Positions 18,594-27,508 of a DNA stretch of 64,000 bases are shown one piece after another. How positions within the stretch are numbered: the first letter of the stretch is position 1; every line of letters starts with the position of its first letter. The notes under the pieces were generated by a model. The model had not been told where the DNA came from. It worked only from the letters and a program-made list of their open reading frames with translations, and made no database searches. Origin of the DNA: an uncultured Bacillota bacterium (GTDB lineage Bacteria > Bacillota > Clostridia > Peptostreptococcales > Anaerovoracaceae); the NCBI GenBank assembly GCA_949284065.1, contig CASDUO010000002.1, positions 1 to 64,000 of the forward strand. The letters are read 5' to 3'. Made by a program: the position numbers and the translations under genes.

Positions 18594-20261
18594 ATGTCAC
18601 AGGAACCAAAAGGCGTAAAGTACGCATCATCCTTTAAAGAGCAGTTCACAGCTCGGGGCATGGTCATCGGTTCGATAGGCGCAATTATACTGACCTGCAG
18701 TTCGATGTTCGTAGCATTGAAGATAAGCTCACTGCCATGGCCCATAATGTTCGTTGCCCTGCTGTCCATGTTCTGTTTGAAGGCGTGTAAAAACACGAAC
18801 ATCAATGAGATCAATGTGACCCATACAGCTATGTCTGCAGGGGCTATGGTAGCCGGAGGTCTGGCTTTCACCCTGCCGGGCATATGGATGCTTGATCCGA
18901 ATGCGGATATAAGTGCGATCATGCTCATCGTGGTCACTCTCGGCGGAGTCATACTGGGTCTCATTTTCACATCGCTTATCCGCAAATATTTCATAGTCAC
19001 GAAGGAATTGCCCTATCCCATGGGCCAGGCAGCAGCCGAGGCCTTGGTGGTAGGAGACCAGGGGGGAAAGAAAGCAGGGATACTTTTCGGTTCTTTGGGA
19101 ATAGCAGCCGTGTTCACCGCTTTGAGAGACTGGTTCATGGTGATCCCCCAGATGCTGCCTCAGGCAATGAGTGCAAAGATGTTGACATATGGTTCTTACA
19201 CAGCAGTTTGGCTCAGTCCAATGCTCGTTTCTGTAGGATATATCATAGGCCCTGTGGCCATCGGTGTATGGTTCCTTGGGGCTCTCATAGGTGATTTCGG
19301 CGTCCTCATGGGAGGTACGGAACTTGGATGGTGGGATGTGGCAACTGCTGCTACCGTAAAACAGTCTCTCGGTATAGGCCTTATGGTGGGTACAGGTATA
19401 GGCATAGTAGTCAAAGGTATCCTGCCCAAAGCCAAAGAGATATTCGGACCAATGTTCAAAAATACTACGGGAGATTCTATAGTGGCCCTCAGATGGGCGC
19501 CCATCGCAATGGTAGTCCTGGCATTCCTGTTCACCATCGTGTGTGATATGGGAGTGATAGCCTCTATAGTGACCATAGTGGGTGTATGGATAGCGACGGC
19601 TATGTCTGCACAGTGTGTGGGACAGTCGGGGATCAACCCTATGGAAATATTCGGTATCATCGTTTTGATAGTCGCAAAAGCAGCGTCTTCCATAGGCAAT
19701 ATGGCAGGCATAGGCGAGATAGCTGCATTTTTCGTGGCTGCAGTGGTAGCTGTAGCATGCGGGCTGGTCGGTGATGTCATGAATGACTTCAAGTCAGGCT
19801 ATATCCTCAAATCCGATCCGAAGGCTCAGTGGTATGCGGAATGTATAGGTTCTGTTATAGGGGCTTTCGTAGCTGTGGCAGTGCTTCTCGTCATCGTACA
19901 GGCATACGGAGGAGAGGTCTTTGGCAGCGAGGTGTTCCCGGCAGCACAGGCGGGAGCAGTTTCCGCAATGGTGGGCGGCATATCCAATCTGCCTGCATTC
20001 TGGATCGGACTGGTATTGGCGGTCATACTCTACTGTGTGAACTTCCCCGTGATGACTCTCGGTCTGGGAGTATATCTGCCTTTCTATATGTCGGCCACCG
20101 CATTCGTAGGAGGGGCTCTCAGGTTCATATTGGACAGAGCAGCACCTAAATGGAGCGAGAGAGGCACCGGACAGATAATCGCTGCAGGCCTTTTAGGCGG
20201 AGAGGCCATAGTGGGAGTCATAATAGCCCTTATAATCGCAGTGCAGGCCATTTCGGCTTAA
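18594..20261 (+). CDS. OPT family oligopeptide transporter
   Basis: A 555-residue polytopic protein with about 14 hydrophobic segments. OPT-family signatures include the GSIGAIILTCSSMFVALKIS first helix, LPYPMGQAAAEALV near 138-151, and the PVMTLGLGVYLPFY loop near 490. OPT proteins import small peptides, glutathione or metal chelates by proton symport; the bacterial branch is usually annotated as peptide uptake. ATG 18594 has a near-perfect AAAGGAGG 6 bases upstream; an in-frame GTG at 18576 is not needed. The aminopeptidase gene downstream fits peptide use. Confidence 0.9.
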   Translation: MSQEPKGVKYASSFKEQFTARGMVIGSIGAIILTCSSMFVALKISSLPWPIMFVALLSMFCLKACKNTNINEINVTHTAMSAGAMVAGGLAFTLPGIWMLDPNADISAIMLIVVTLGGVILGLIFTSLIRKYFIVTKELPYPMGQAAAEALVVGDQGGKKAGILFGSLGIAAVFTALRDWFMVIPQMLPQAMSAKMLTYGSYTAVWLSPMLVSVGYIIGPVAIGVWFLGALIGDFGVLMGGTELGWWDVATAATVKQSLGIGLMVGTGIGIVVKGILPKAKEIFGPMFKNTTGDSIVALRWAPIAMVVLAFLFTIVCDMGVIASIVTIVGVWIATAMSAQCVGQSGINPMEIFGIIVLIVAKAASSIGNMAGIGEIAAFFVAAVVAVACGLVGDVMNDFKSGYILKSDPKAQWYAECIGSVIGAFVAVAVLLVIVQAYGGEVFGSEVFPAAQAGAVSAMVGGISNLPAFWIGLVLAVILYCVNFPVMTLGLGVYLPFYMSATAFVGGALRFILDRAAPKWSERGTGQIIAAGLLGGEAIVGVIIALIIAVQAISA

Positions 20262-20281
20262 AGGACAATAACACATCGTTC

Positions 20282-20312
20282 GGGAAGAGACATGATCTGT
20301 CTCTTCCCCTTT
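20282..20312 (+). terminator. Strong hairpin between the OPT gene and the peptidase gene
   Basis: An 11-bp perfect stem (20282-20292 with 20298-20308) with a 5-base loop, followed by only CTTT. It probably reduces read-through from the transporter gene into the peptidase gene rather than ending transcription fully. Confidence 0.55.
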
Positions 20313-20333
20313 ATGCAATAAAAGGAGAAGCTC

Positions 20334-21290
20334 ATGAAAGAAATAAAAGTTACGGATATCGAAGGTATCAAGATAGGTAACGCACAGGATGAAGGTGGCG
20401 GTACCGGATGCACGGCCATAATATGCGAGGAAGGAGCCTGGGCGGGAGTGGATGTGAGAGGCGGAGGCCCCGCATCCAGAGAGACGGAGCTTTTGAAACC
20501 GGTGAACATGGCCCAGCAGATACACTGTGTCATGTTGTCCGGAGGCAGCGCCTTTGGACTTGAGGCGGGGGACGGTGCAATGCAGTTCCTGGAAGAAAAG
20601 GGTATAGGTTTCGATGTGGGGATAGGAGTGGTGCCGTTGGTATGCGGAGCGTCTCTTTTTGATTTAGTGGTAGGGGATCCTAAATGCAGGCCGGACAAAG
20701 CTATGGGGTATGAAGCCTGCAAAAATGCAGGAGGCGAGATATCAGGCGGAAACCGAGGCGCCGGCACAGGAGCAACCGTAGGTAAATTCCTGGGTCCCGA
20801 TAGGATGATGAAAAGCGGTCTGGGGACATATGCCGTAGAGATTGGAGATGTACAGTGCGGAGCCGTGGTGGCGGTCAATGCCCTCGGCGATATAACCGAT
20901 ATGTACAGCGGAGAGAAGATAGCCGGGATACTTTCTCCTGACGGGACCGAGATAATGGATACATGCGAGATCATGTATGAGGAGATCGGAAAGGAAAAAA
21001 ATGTTTTTACCGGCAACACCACTATCGGATGCGTAATAACGAATGCGAAACTAACAAAAGATCAGGCAAACAAACTGGCTTCCATAGCCCATAACGGATA
21101 TGCGAAGACCATATCGCCCGTCCATACATCCGCTGACGGAGATACGATTTTTGTGATGGCCACAGGAAAAGTGGATGTGAATCCGGATTCTCTGGGCGCT
21201 TTGGCAACAGAAGTAATGGCCAGAGCCATAATGGACGCCGGCAGAAGCGCGGAGGCAGCATACGGTCTGAAAAGTTCAAGAGATCTGTAG
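20334..21290 (+). CDS. P1 family peptidase (DmpA-type aminopeptidase)
   Basis: Family P1 enzymes are self-cleaving N-terminal-nucleophile hydrolases that remove N-terminal residues from short peptides or amides. The 318-residue protein shows GIKIGNAQDEGGGTGCTAI, the VMLSGGSAFGLEAGDG motif near 65-80, GAVVAVNALGDI near 180-191, and NTTIGCVITNAKL near 228-240. The self-cleavage site is expected just before a residue of that last block, with Thr as probable nucleophile where DmpA has Ser; this is inference. AAAGGAG precedes the ATG. Pairing with an OPT transporter suggests use of imported peptides. Confidence 0.87.
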   Translation: MKEIKVTDIEGIKIGNAQDEGGGTGCTAIICEEGAWAGVDVRGGGPASRETELLKPVNMAQQIHCVMLSGGSAFGLEAGDGAMQFLEEKGIGFDVGIGVVPLVCGASLFDLVVGDPKCRPDKAMGYEACKNAGGEISGGNRGAGTGATVGKFLGPDRMMKSGLGTYAVEIGDVQCGAVVAVNALGDITDMYSGEKIAGILSPDGTEIMDTCEIMYEEIGKEKNVFTGNTTIGCVITNAKLTKDQANKLASIAHNGYAKTISPVHTSADGDTIFVMATGKVDVNPDSLGALATEVMARAIMDAGRSAEAAYGLKSSRDL

Positions 21291-21331
21291 TCCTTTCATG
21301 TAAGGATAAGATATATGGGAGAGTGAATGAA

Positions 21332-21754
21332 ATGCAGAGACTAAGGAATCTCGCTCACATAATGAGGATAACCAGAGCGGACAAACTTTTTGTTTCGTAC
21401 CTGGGATTGTTTTTCGTGATTGCGGCTTTGATCACTCTGGTGGAACCTGATATAAAAACATACGGGGAGGGTGTGTGGTACTGTTATACTATGAGCGCGA
21501 CTATAGGTTTTGGGGATATGGTTGCTGTCACCATTGTTGGAAGAATATTGACGATATTCCTTTCTCTTTGTTCGATACTTATCATAGGCATGATACCGGC
21601 CATAATAGTGAGTTACTATATGACGGCTCTGAAAAGGATTAACAATGAAGCTATGGTAACATTCATGGAGAAGCTGGAAAGGCTACCGGAACTTTCTGAA
21701 GAGGAGTTGAAAGATATATCCGCTCAAGTCAAAAAGATGAGACTCAGGATGTAG
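21332..21754 (+). CDS. Two-helix ion channel, potassium channel-like
   Basis: The 140-residue protein has two membrane helices (about 21-42 and 68-92) around a pore loop with the selectivity-filter-like motif TMSATIGFGDM, close to the TVGYGD of K+ channels. A short cytoplasmic acidic tail follows; there is no RCK domain. The start at ATG 21332 follows GGGAG by 10 bases; GTG 21323 is an alternative giving 143 residues. Its last 11 bases overlap the convergent dacF-type gene. Confidence 0.8.
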   Translation: MQRLRNLAHIMRITRADKLFVSYLGLFFVIAALITLVEPDIKTYGEGVWYCYTMSATIGFGDMVAVTIVGRILTIFLSLCSILIIGMIPAIIVSYYMTALKRINNEAMVTFMEKLERLPELSEEELKDISAQVKKMRLRM

Positions 21755-23051
21755 ATCGGCGCCTTCGGGATCTTCTTTTTCGATTTATCCTCATCCTGCG
21801 GCGATTCCACAGAACTATGACGAAAAGAAGGATGAGAACCGCAAGGACTATGATCATACCTTTCACGACTTTGCTAAGAGTCGATGTCATGTCTTCCTGG
21901 GCAACAAGAGGTACAGCACCTACTTCGTGACCGTCGATCACGGCTCTGAGTTCACCTACGAAGGTTCCTTTTTTCACGGGGAAATCCAGATCGTCGTAGG
22001 GAACGGTCTCATATTCCACATCGCTTTCACTTACAGTATCGGGGACTATGAAAGAAGGTTCCCCGGCCAGTTTGACTTTTGCTTCGCCCGATCCGGGAAT
22101 ATCGATCTCATATTCCTCAGAGGTGGACATATCGGGATATATTTCGATACAGTTGTCGAAATAGTACTGCATGAGGGCTATGGTGTCCTTAGCAACATAG
22201 CCGGCCCGGTCGCCTCTCATGCAAACGGTTATGAGCTCCATGCCGTCTTTTTCAGCGTAAGTAGCCAGATTGAATTTGGATCTTGTCACATATCCGCTCT
22301 TGCCGAAAACCACAGGCTCATAATAATGGCTCATGTTTTCTTTGCATTTGTGGTTGTTCCACATATGCCTTCTTTCGTCCGATTTGTTCGTTTTGGGTAT
22401 GATGTGATGGAGAGTGGATGAATATTTTACCAGGGCCTTATTTTCCGAACAGGCCATGATTATCTTCGCCATGTCTGCAGGGGAAGTATAGTGATCCTTG
22501 TCATATGTGCCGTGAGGATTGACGAAATGGGAATCCGTACACCCCAACTCCTGTGCCTTTTCGTTCATCATTTCAGCGAAAGACTCAACGGAACCGGCTA
22601 CTTCTTCAGCGATGACCACGGCACAATCATTTCCTGACATAAGGAGCATCCCGTACATGACGTCATCGAGGGATATTTTTTCCCCGACTCGCAGGGCGAT
22701 GTGGCTGGATTCAGGATCTATGCCGTAGACGGCTTCTTCGCTGACTGTGGCTGTTTTTGAAAAATCCTCTATGTTTTCCACTGCCACAAGGGCGGTGAGC
22801 AGTTTGGTGGTGCTGGCGGGATAGTATTTTCCATGAGGATCTTTGCTGTACAGGGTTTGGCCCGTTTTTGCGTTGATGCATATGATGCCTTTAGAGTAGA
22901 AGGATGCCTCATGAGGATCCTTTATAGCCAGTTCCGGCCAGCTGTCGCCCCAGGCGTAGGACCTTGCCGGAAAGGAAAAGGCTAAAAGTGCCAAAACAAA
23001 AAAAATACAGGCTGCGGGCAGGGCCCGGGTAAAGGATATGGTGTTTTTCAT
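21744..23051 (-). CDS. D-alanyl-D-alanine carboxypeptidase, DacF/DacA type
   Basis: Penicillin-binding protein that trims the terminal D-Ala from peptidoglycan stem peptides. The 435-residue protein has a signal peptide (about 1-35), the active-site SxxK in YPASTTKLLTAL near 80, the SxN motif in MSGNDCAVV, and KSG in VFGKSGYVTRS. A C-terminal beta domain leads to a hydrophobic anchor (about 397-418) and an Arg/Lys-rich tail of about 18 residues. ATG 23051 is chosen because AAAGGTGG lies 8 bases upstream; an in-frame GTG at 23063 is less likely. The promoter is at 23176-23204. The 3' end overlaps the channel gene. Confidence 0.93.
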   Translation of the reverse strand: MKNTISFTRALPAACIFFVLALLAFSFPARSYAWGDSWPELAIKDPHEASFYSKGIICINAKTGQTLYSKDPHGKYYPASTTKLLTALVAVENIEDFSKTATVSEEAVYGIDPESSHIALRVGEKISLDDVMYGMLLMSGNDCAVVIAEEVAGSVESFAEMMNEKAQELGCTDSHFVNPHGTYDKDHYTSPADMAKIIMACSENKALVKYSSTLHHIIPKTNKSDERRHMWNNHKCKENMSHYYEPVVFGKSGYVTRSKFNLATYAEKDGMELITVCMRGDRAGYVAKDTIALMQYYFDNCIEIYPDMSTSEEYEIDIPGSGEAKVKLAGEPSFIVPDTVSESDVEYETVPYDDLDFPVKKGTFVGELRAVIDGHEVGAVPLVAQEDMTSTLSKVVKGMIIVLAVLILLFVIVLWNRRRMRINRKRRSRRRRSTS

Positions 23052-23170
23052 CTCGCATGCCACCTTTGATGTATATTTGTTTTCCGACTGTCTTCACAGT
23101 GAAGATACATGTCTGAAACAGCGTTTTCCTCCATAGGTCTAAAAAGAGTTCCAAGAGGGGAGAATGCTGT

Positions 23171-23183
23171 AGTATAATATACT
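23171..23183. promoter_or_regulatory. AT palindrome containing the plus-strand -10 of the ABC operon
   Basis: AGTATAATATACT is a perfect odd palindrome centred on 23177. It contains TATAAT (23173-23178) for the rightward ABC operon, whose -35 is poor (TTCCAA at 23149), and overlaps the -10 of the leftward dacF-type promoter. It may be an operator or just two back-to-back -10 elements. Confidence 0.45.
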
Positions 23184-23204
23184 GCGAGGTATGATTTTTG
23201 TAAA
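23176..23204 (-). promoter_or_regulatory. Promoter of the dacF-type gene
   Basis: On the minus strand TTTACA (23204-23199), a 17-base spacer and TATATT (23181-23176), each matching the sigma-A consensus in five of six positions. The -10 shares bases with the divergent ABC-operon -10, so polymerases at the two promoters should compete. Confidence 0.65.
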
Positions 23205-23263
23205 CAGGACCTTGGAAAAATCACTTTATGACCATATAAAAATCATGTTGCGGGAGATCAGCC

Positions 23264-23965
23264 ATGGAATATGTGACTTTTGACGATGTGTGTAAATACT
23301 ATACCATGGGGGACAGCAGAATAGCAGCTCTTGATGGTATGAGCTTTCAGATCCGTAAAGGCGAATTCTGTGTTATAGTGGGGCCCAGCGGAGCGGGGAA
23401 AACGACCCTTCTCAACATCCTGGGCGGGATGGATGTATGTGATGAAGGGGTGGTGTCTTTAGACGGGGAAAGGATAGACAGGTATGACGAAAAACAACTT
23501 ACAGCATACAGAAGGTATGATGTAGGGTTCGTTTTCCAGTTCTATAACCTGGTGCAAAATCTTACTGCCATTGAGAATGTGGAGCTGGCCACGGAAATAT
23601 GCAGGGATCCTCTGGACCCGGCAGAGACCCTCAAAAGAGTGGGGCTGGAACACAGGATGGACAATTTCCCGGCTCAGCTTTCCGGCGGGGAGCAGCAGAG
23701 AGTGTCAATAGCAAGGGCTTTGGCAAAAGATCCCAAGATACTGCTGTGCGATGAACCTACGGGGGCGCTGGATTACAATACGGGCAAACAGATACTGAAA
23801 CTCTTGAGAGATACTTGTAAAAATACCGGAAAAAACATAATCGTAATAACTCATAACCAGGCCATAAAGCCTATGGCAGACCGGGTCATATTCGTAAAGA
23901 ACGGCAAGGCAGTCAGTACGGAAATAAACCCGTGTCCCACGCCTATCGAGGACATAGAGTGGTAA
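23264..23965 (+). CDS. ABC transporter ATP-binding protein (LolD/MacB-like)
   Basis: The 233-residue nucleotide-binding subunit has Walker A (GPSGAGKTT near 39-47), Q-loop ([12 protein letters not shown]), signature LSGGEQQR near 138, Walker B ([12 protein letters not shown]) and the H-loop (ITHNQAIKP). The closest clade by motif is the MacB/LolD/FtsE group that pairs with FtsX-type permeases, and such a permease follows 13 bases downstream. The ATG follows GGGAGAT. Likely roles are peptide, lipoprotein or antibiotic export, or mechanotransmission; the substrate is unknown. Confidence 0.93.
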   Translation: MEYVTFDDVCKYYTMGDSRIAALDGMSFQIRKGEFCVIVGPSGAGKTTLLNILGGMDVCDEGVVSLDGERIDRYDEKQLTAYRRYDVGFVFQFYNLVQNLTAIENVELATEICRDPLDPAETLKRVGLEHRMDNFPAQLSGGEQQRVSIARALAKDPKILLCDEPTGALDYNTGKQILKLLRDTCKNTGKNIIVITHNQAIKPMADRVIFVKNGKAVSTEINPCPTPIEDIEW

Positions 23966-23978
23966 TGACATAAAGAGA

Positions 23979-26960
23979 ATGAGAAAAACTTTTTATAAAA
24001 TGGCAAAGAGAGGCATGAAGGGCAGTCTGAGCAGGTTCATCGCAATAACCTGTATAGTAGCTTTGGGTACAGGTTTTTTGTCCGGCCTCCTTTCTGCCAC
24101 GGAAGACATGAAAAACAGCGCCAACGACTATTACATAAAGCACAACACCTTTGATGCGTCAGTACAGGGCAGCCTGGGCATAACAGGCGGAGATATAAGA
24201 GCTCTTGAGGACATGGACTGTGTCAGAGATGTCCTGGGCGTGTATACGGTGGATCTGCTCATGGATATAGATGGCCTGGAGGCCACGGAAACCAGGATCA
24301 TAGCCAGGGATCTCGATGAGGCAGTCAGGAACGGGGCAGTCAACAGGCTGGAGCTGGTAGACGGAAGGATGCCGGAAAGGGCAGACGAGTGTCTCATAGA
24401 AGTCCCGAACATGTACGGGATTAAACATGAAGTAGGGGAGACCCTTGCCGTATCTAAGAATAACGACGATTACGACGAGTTGAAAAAGGATTTCCGACAC
24501 AAAACTTTAACAGTGGTAGGTATCGTAAAAAGCCCGTTATACGTATCCATAAACGGCGATGTCACCACGATAGGTTCCGGCACCATAAATCTGGCAGTAT
24601 ATGTGGACCCTGAGACATACAGTACAGATGTCTACGGCCAGGCATACATAACATTCAAAGGGACGGAAAAACTCCATTACAGCAAAGAGCCTTATTCCGC
24701 AAGGATAGATGAATGCAGAAAAGAGCTGAAGGCCTTGGGCAAAGAAAGGTCGGCGGTCAGAGAAGACCGGGTGCTGGGGAAGGCAAAGCGCCAGCTCAAA
24801 GATGCAGAGAGAGAGCTGGCTTCCGGCGAGAAAGAACTCAAGCAGGAGCTTGCGGCAGCAAGGAAAGAACTGAGGGATTCGGAAAAGCCGGTCAGGGCCG
24901 GAGAGAGAAAACTTGAAGCTGCAGAAAAAAAGCTGGAAAGGTCCAGGTCACAGCTGGATGCCTCAGAAAAGGAACTGGATGAGCTGGAACCTGTAATAAG
25001 TCAGCTGGAAGCTTTGGTTGCTGCAGGCGGGACTCTTACGGAAGAGCAGCAGGCCGCAATAGACAGGTATTATGAGGGACGTCGTCAGATAGAAGCAGGA
25101 AGAAAGGAAATACGGGCCGGAGCGAAGGAAATAAGAGAGAATCGCAGGGAACTGGAGGCCGCTGATAAAAGTATAGCGGAAGGATGGCGGCAGTATGAAA
25201 AAGGGAAGGCGGAAGGAGAAGCCGAACTTTCAGAAGGCCGTAAAGACATAAAAGAGGCCCGAAAGGAAATAAAAAAAATAGACGAGGCCAGATGGTACAT
25301 AACTGACAGAAGCGACAATCTGGGCATCTCGGGATATGAAAATGACAGCGAGATAATAAATGCAGTGGCAAAGGTGTTCCCGGCCTTTTTCTTCGTTGTA
25401 GCCGTTTTAGTAGCGCTTACAACTCTCACACGAATGATCGAAGAAGAGAGGAACAGGATCGGGACTTTGAAATCTCTGGGTTACACCAAGAGGGAAACCA
25501 GGAGTTATTACATGTTTTATGCCTTTGTGACTTCTGTGATAGGCTGTGTAGTTGGGATGGCGGCAGGATTCAAGATATTGCCTATGGTCATCTCCAATGC
25601 CTATTCGATGATGTATAACTTCCCCCCGATAAAAGCTCCGGTCATATGGCTCACAGCTATCATAATAGGTCTTGTGACCATAGTTTTGGTAATGGCTACT
25701 GCATATATTTCCGCAAGGGATGAAGTGAACGAAAAGCCGGCGATGCTGCTGGTCCCTAAGGCTCCCAAACCGGGGCAACGTATCCTTTTGGAAAGGATAC
25801 CGGCACTGTGGAACATGGCTAGCTTCAGCTATAAAGTGACCCTGCGGAATCTTTTCAGATACAAAAAACATTTCCTTATGACAATAATCGGGGTTTCCGG
25901 CTGTGCCGCACTCCTCATGACGGCATTCGGGCTCAGGCATTCCATCGCGGATATAGTGGACAAACAATATGATGAAATAAACAGATACAACATTTATTTC
26001 GAGGTGGCAGATGAAGATGTGGTCACCAAGGGAGAGGTCCATGATGTTCTGGAAAGCGAAAAGGCAGTAGAGGGATGGGGGATCTTTTCCGAAGAAAGTG
26101 CGACAGTTTCTGCAAACGATGTAAAACAGACGTCCAACATCATGATACCGAAAGAGGGAAAGGAGCTCAAACAGTTCATCACTTTAAGGGAAAGGACCAC
26201 GGGGGAAGATGTGGCTTTTGAGGAAGGGTCTGTAGTGATAACGGAAAAAATGGCCGAAAATCTTGAACTCGAAGTAGGGGACAGGATATATATACGACCT
26301 CCGGGAAACAGCAGGGAGGGATTCATCGTAGCGGGCATAACAGAGAATTATCTTTCCCCTTATGTGTATATGAACAGCGACACATATGAGGAAGCATTCG
26401 ATGAGAGATGCGAGTTCAACAAGGTCCTGGTGAAGACATCAGATAGCGACGATACCACCCAAAACAACGTGATAGAGAAGCTTTTGAAATGTGATGAGGT
26501 GGATTATGCCATAACCCTCAACACGGCGCGGGACAGCTTCGCAGATTCCATAGGCAGTATCGATTTCATAGTACTGGTGATAACTCTGTGTGCCGTAGGC
26601 CTTGCTGTCATAGTGCTGTTCAACATGGCCAATGTGATCATATGCGAGCGGAAAAAGGAGCTGGCGACTCTGAAGGTCCTGGGATTTTTCAACAAAGAAA
26701 CGAGGGCCTATATATTCAGAGAGGTGAATATCCTGGCGGTGATAGGGATATTGGTAGGCATACCCATAGGCATATGGCTCCATCGGTTCGTGGTCCATAC
26801 TGCTGAGGTGGAGGATATAATGTTCAACAGGGAGCTTACATGGTTGAGTTACCCTTTTGCGGCGGTAGTGACTTTCGTTACGGTATTCATCATAAACCGC
26901 CTGATGAAGAGAGAGATAGACAGGATAAACATGGTAGAGTCCATGAAGGCGAACGATTAG
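23979..26960 (+). CDS. FtsX-like ABC permease with a long extracytoplasmic coiled coil
   Basis: The 993-residue protein has a first membrane helix at about 18-40, an extracellular domain, and a charged coiled coil (about 233-445) rich in Lys/Glu heptads such as AERELASGEKELKQELAAAR. Then comes an FtsX core of three helices (about 470-590, LTTLTRMIEEERNRIGTLKS), a linker and a single helix near 630, another extracellular domain, and a second FtsX core (about 855-975, MANVIICERKKELATLKVLG). The two repeated cores suggest one chain gives the full membrane part. Long coiled coils in such permeases are known from clostridia and lactobacilli. It partners with the ATPase immediately upstream. Confidence 0.9.
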   Translation: MRKTFYKMAKRGMKGSLSRFIAITCIVALGTGFLSGLLSATEDMKNSANDYYIKHNTFDASVQGSLGITGGDIRALEDMDCVRDVLGVYTVDLLMDIDGLEATETRIIARDLDEAVRNGAVNRLELVDGRMPERADECLIEVPNMYGIKHEVGETLAVSKNNDDYDELKKDFRHKTLTVVGIVKSPLYVSINGDVTTIGSGTINLAVYVDPETYSTDVYGQAYITFKGTEKLHYSKEPYSARIDECRKELKALGKERSAVREDRVLGKAKRQLKDAERELASGEKELKQELAAARKELRDSEKPVRAGERKLEAAEKKLERSRSQLDASEKELDELEPVISQLEALVAAGGTLTEEQQAAIDRYYEGRRQIEAGRKEIRAGAKEIRENRRELEAADKSIAEGWRQYEKGKAEGEAELSEGRKDIKEARKEIKKIDEARWYITDRSDNLGISGYENDSEIINAVAKVFPAFFFVVAVLVALTTLTRMIEEERNRIGTLKSLGYTKRETRSYYMFYAFVTSVIGCVVGMAAGFKILPMVISNAYSMMYNFPPIKAPVIWLTAIIIGLVTIVLVMATAYISARDEVNEKPAMLLVPKAPKPGQRILLERIPALWNMASFSYKVTLRNLFRYKKHFLMTIIGVSGCAALLMTAFGLRHSIADIVDKQYDEINRYNIYFEVADEDVVTKGEVHDVLESEKAVEGWGIFSEESATVSANDVKQTSNIMIPKEGKELKQFITLRERTTGEDVAFEEGSVVITEKMAENLELEVGDRIYIRPPGNSREGFIVAGITENYLSPYVYMNSDTYEEAFDERCEFNKVLVKTSDSDDTTQNNVIEKLLKCDEVDYAITLNTARDSFADSIGSIDFIVLVITLCAVGLAVIVLFNMANVIICERKKELATLKVLGFFNKETRAYIFREVNILAVIGILVGIPIGIWLHRFVVHTAEVEDIMFNRELTWLSYPFAAVVTFVTVFIINRLMKREIDRINMVESMKAND

Positions 26961-26979
26961 AATTATTTATTGTGGACAG

Positions 26980-27489
26980 ATGGTAGAGGAAATGAAAAAA
27001 AACAATGTGATACTCATAGGTATGCCGGGAGCAGGGAAAAGCACTATAGGTGTGGTCCTTGCGAAAGCTTTGGGATACAGGTTTCTCGATTCGGATATTT
27101 TGATACAGGAAACTGAAGGGAAGCTTCTTTCGGAGATCATAAAGGAAAAAGGTCCGGATGGATTCAATGAAACAGAGAACAGGATCAACAGTTCTATACA
27201 GTGCGAAAAAACGGTGATCGCCACCGGAGGCAGCGCCATATACGGAAAGGAAGCCATGGAGCATTTCCGTGAGATGGGCACAGTAGTATATATAAAACTT
27301 TCTGTAGACAGGATAGAAAAGCGCATCGGGGACATTGAAGAGAGGGGCATATCCATAAAGGATGGACAGACATTGAAAGATCTTTACGAGGAAAGAAGAC
27401 CTCTCTATGAAAAATATGCTCATGTGATAGTGAGCACCGACGGCCTTTCCATAAGGGAGTCGGTGATGCGCGTAAAGAGCAGCCTGTAG
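26980..27489 (+). CDS. aroK: Shikimate kinase
   Basis: Phosphorylates shikimate with ATP in aromatic amino acid synthesis. The 169-residue P-loop protein has MPGAGKSTIG near 14-23, the DSD motif (FLDSDILIQ) for shikimate and Mg, ATGGSAIYG near 82-90 (variant of GGG), and a lid region with EERRPLYEKYA. ATG 26980 and ATG 26992 are both possible; GAGG sits very close to the second. It stands apart from other aro genes and is 19 bases after the permease, so it may be read from the ABC transcript. Confidence 0.9.
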   Translation: MVEEMKKNNVILIGMPGAGKSTIGVVLAKALGYRFLDSDILIQETEGKLLSEIIKEKGPDGFNETENRINSSIQCEKTVIATGGSAIYGKEAMEHFREMGTVVYIKLSVDRIEKRIGDIEERGISIKDGQTLKDLYEERRPLYEKYAHVIVSTDGLSIRESVMRVKSSL

Positions 27490-27508
27490 AGCCGTACGTC
27501 GGCTCTAC
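27486..27508. terminator. Hairpin holding both stop codons of convergent genes
   Basis: A perfect 9-bp stem (GTAGAGCCG at 27486-27494 with CGGCTCTAC at 27500-27508). The aroK TAG (27487-27489) lies in the left arm and the TAG of the minus-strand iron-sulfur gene (27507-27505) in the right arm. There is no T-tract, so termination may be partial or factor-assisted. Confidence 0.5.

Noticed and set aside
22519-22728. Open frames opposite the dacF-type gene and elsewhere on the antisense strand of real genes
   Set aside because: They lack ribosome sites, recognisable domains and normal codon use, and arise from the skewed composition of the gene on the other strand.
24676-25310. Lys/Glu-rich repeats in the ABC permease as a DNA repeat array
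   Set aside because: The repetition is at the protein level (coiled-coil heptads), not a tandem DNA repeat.
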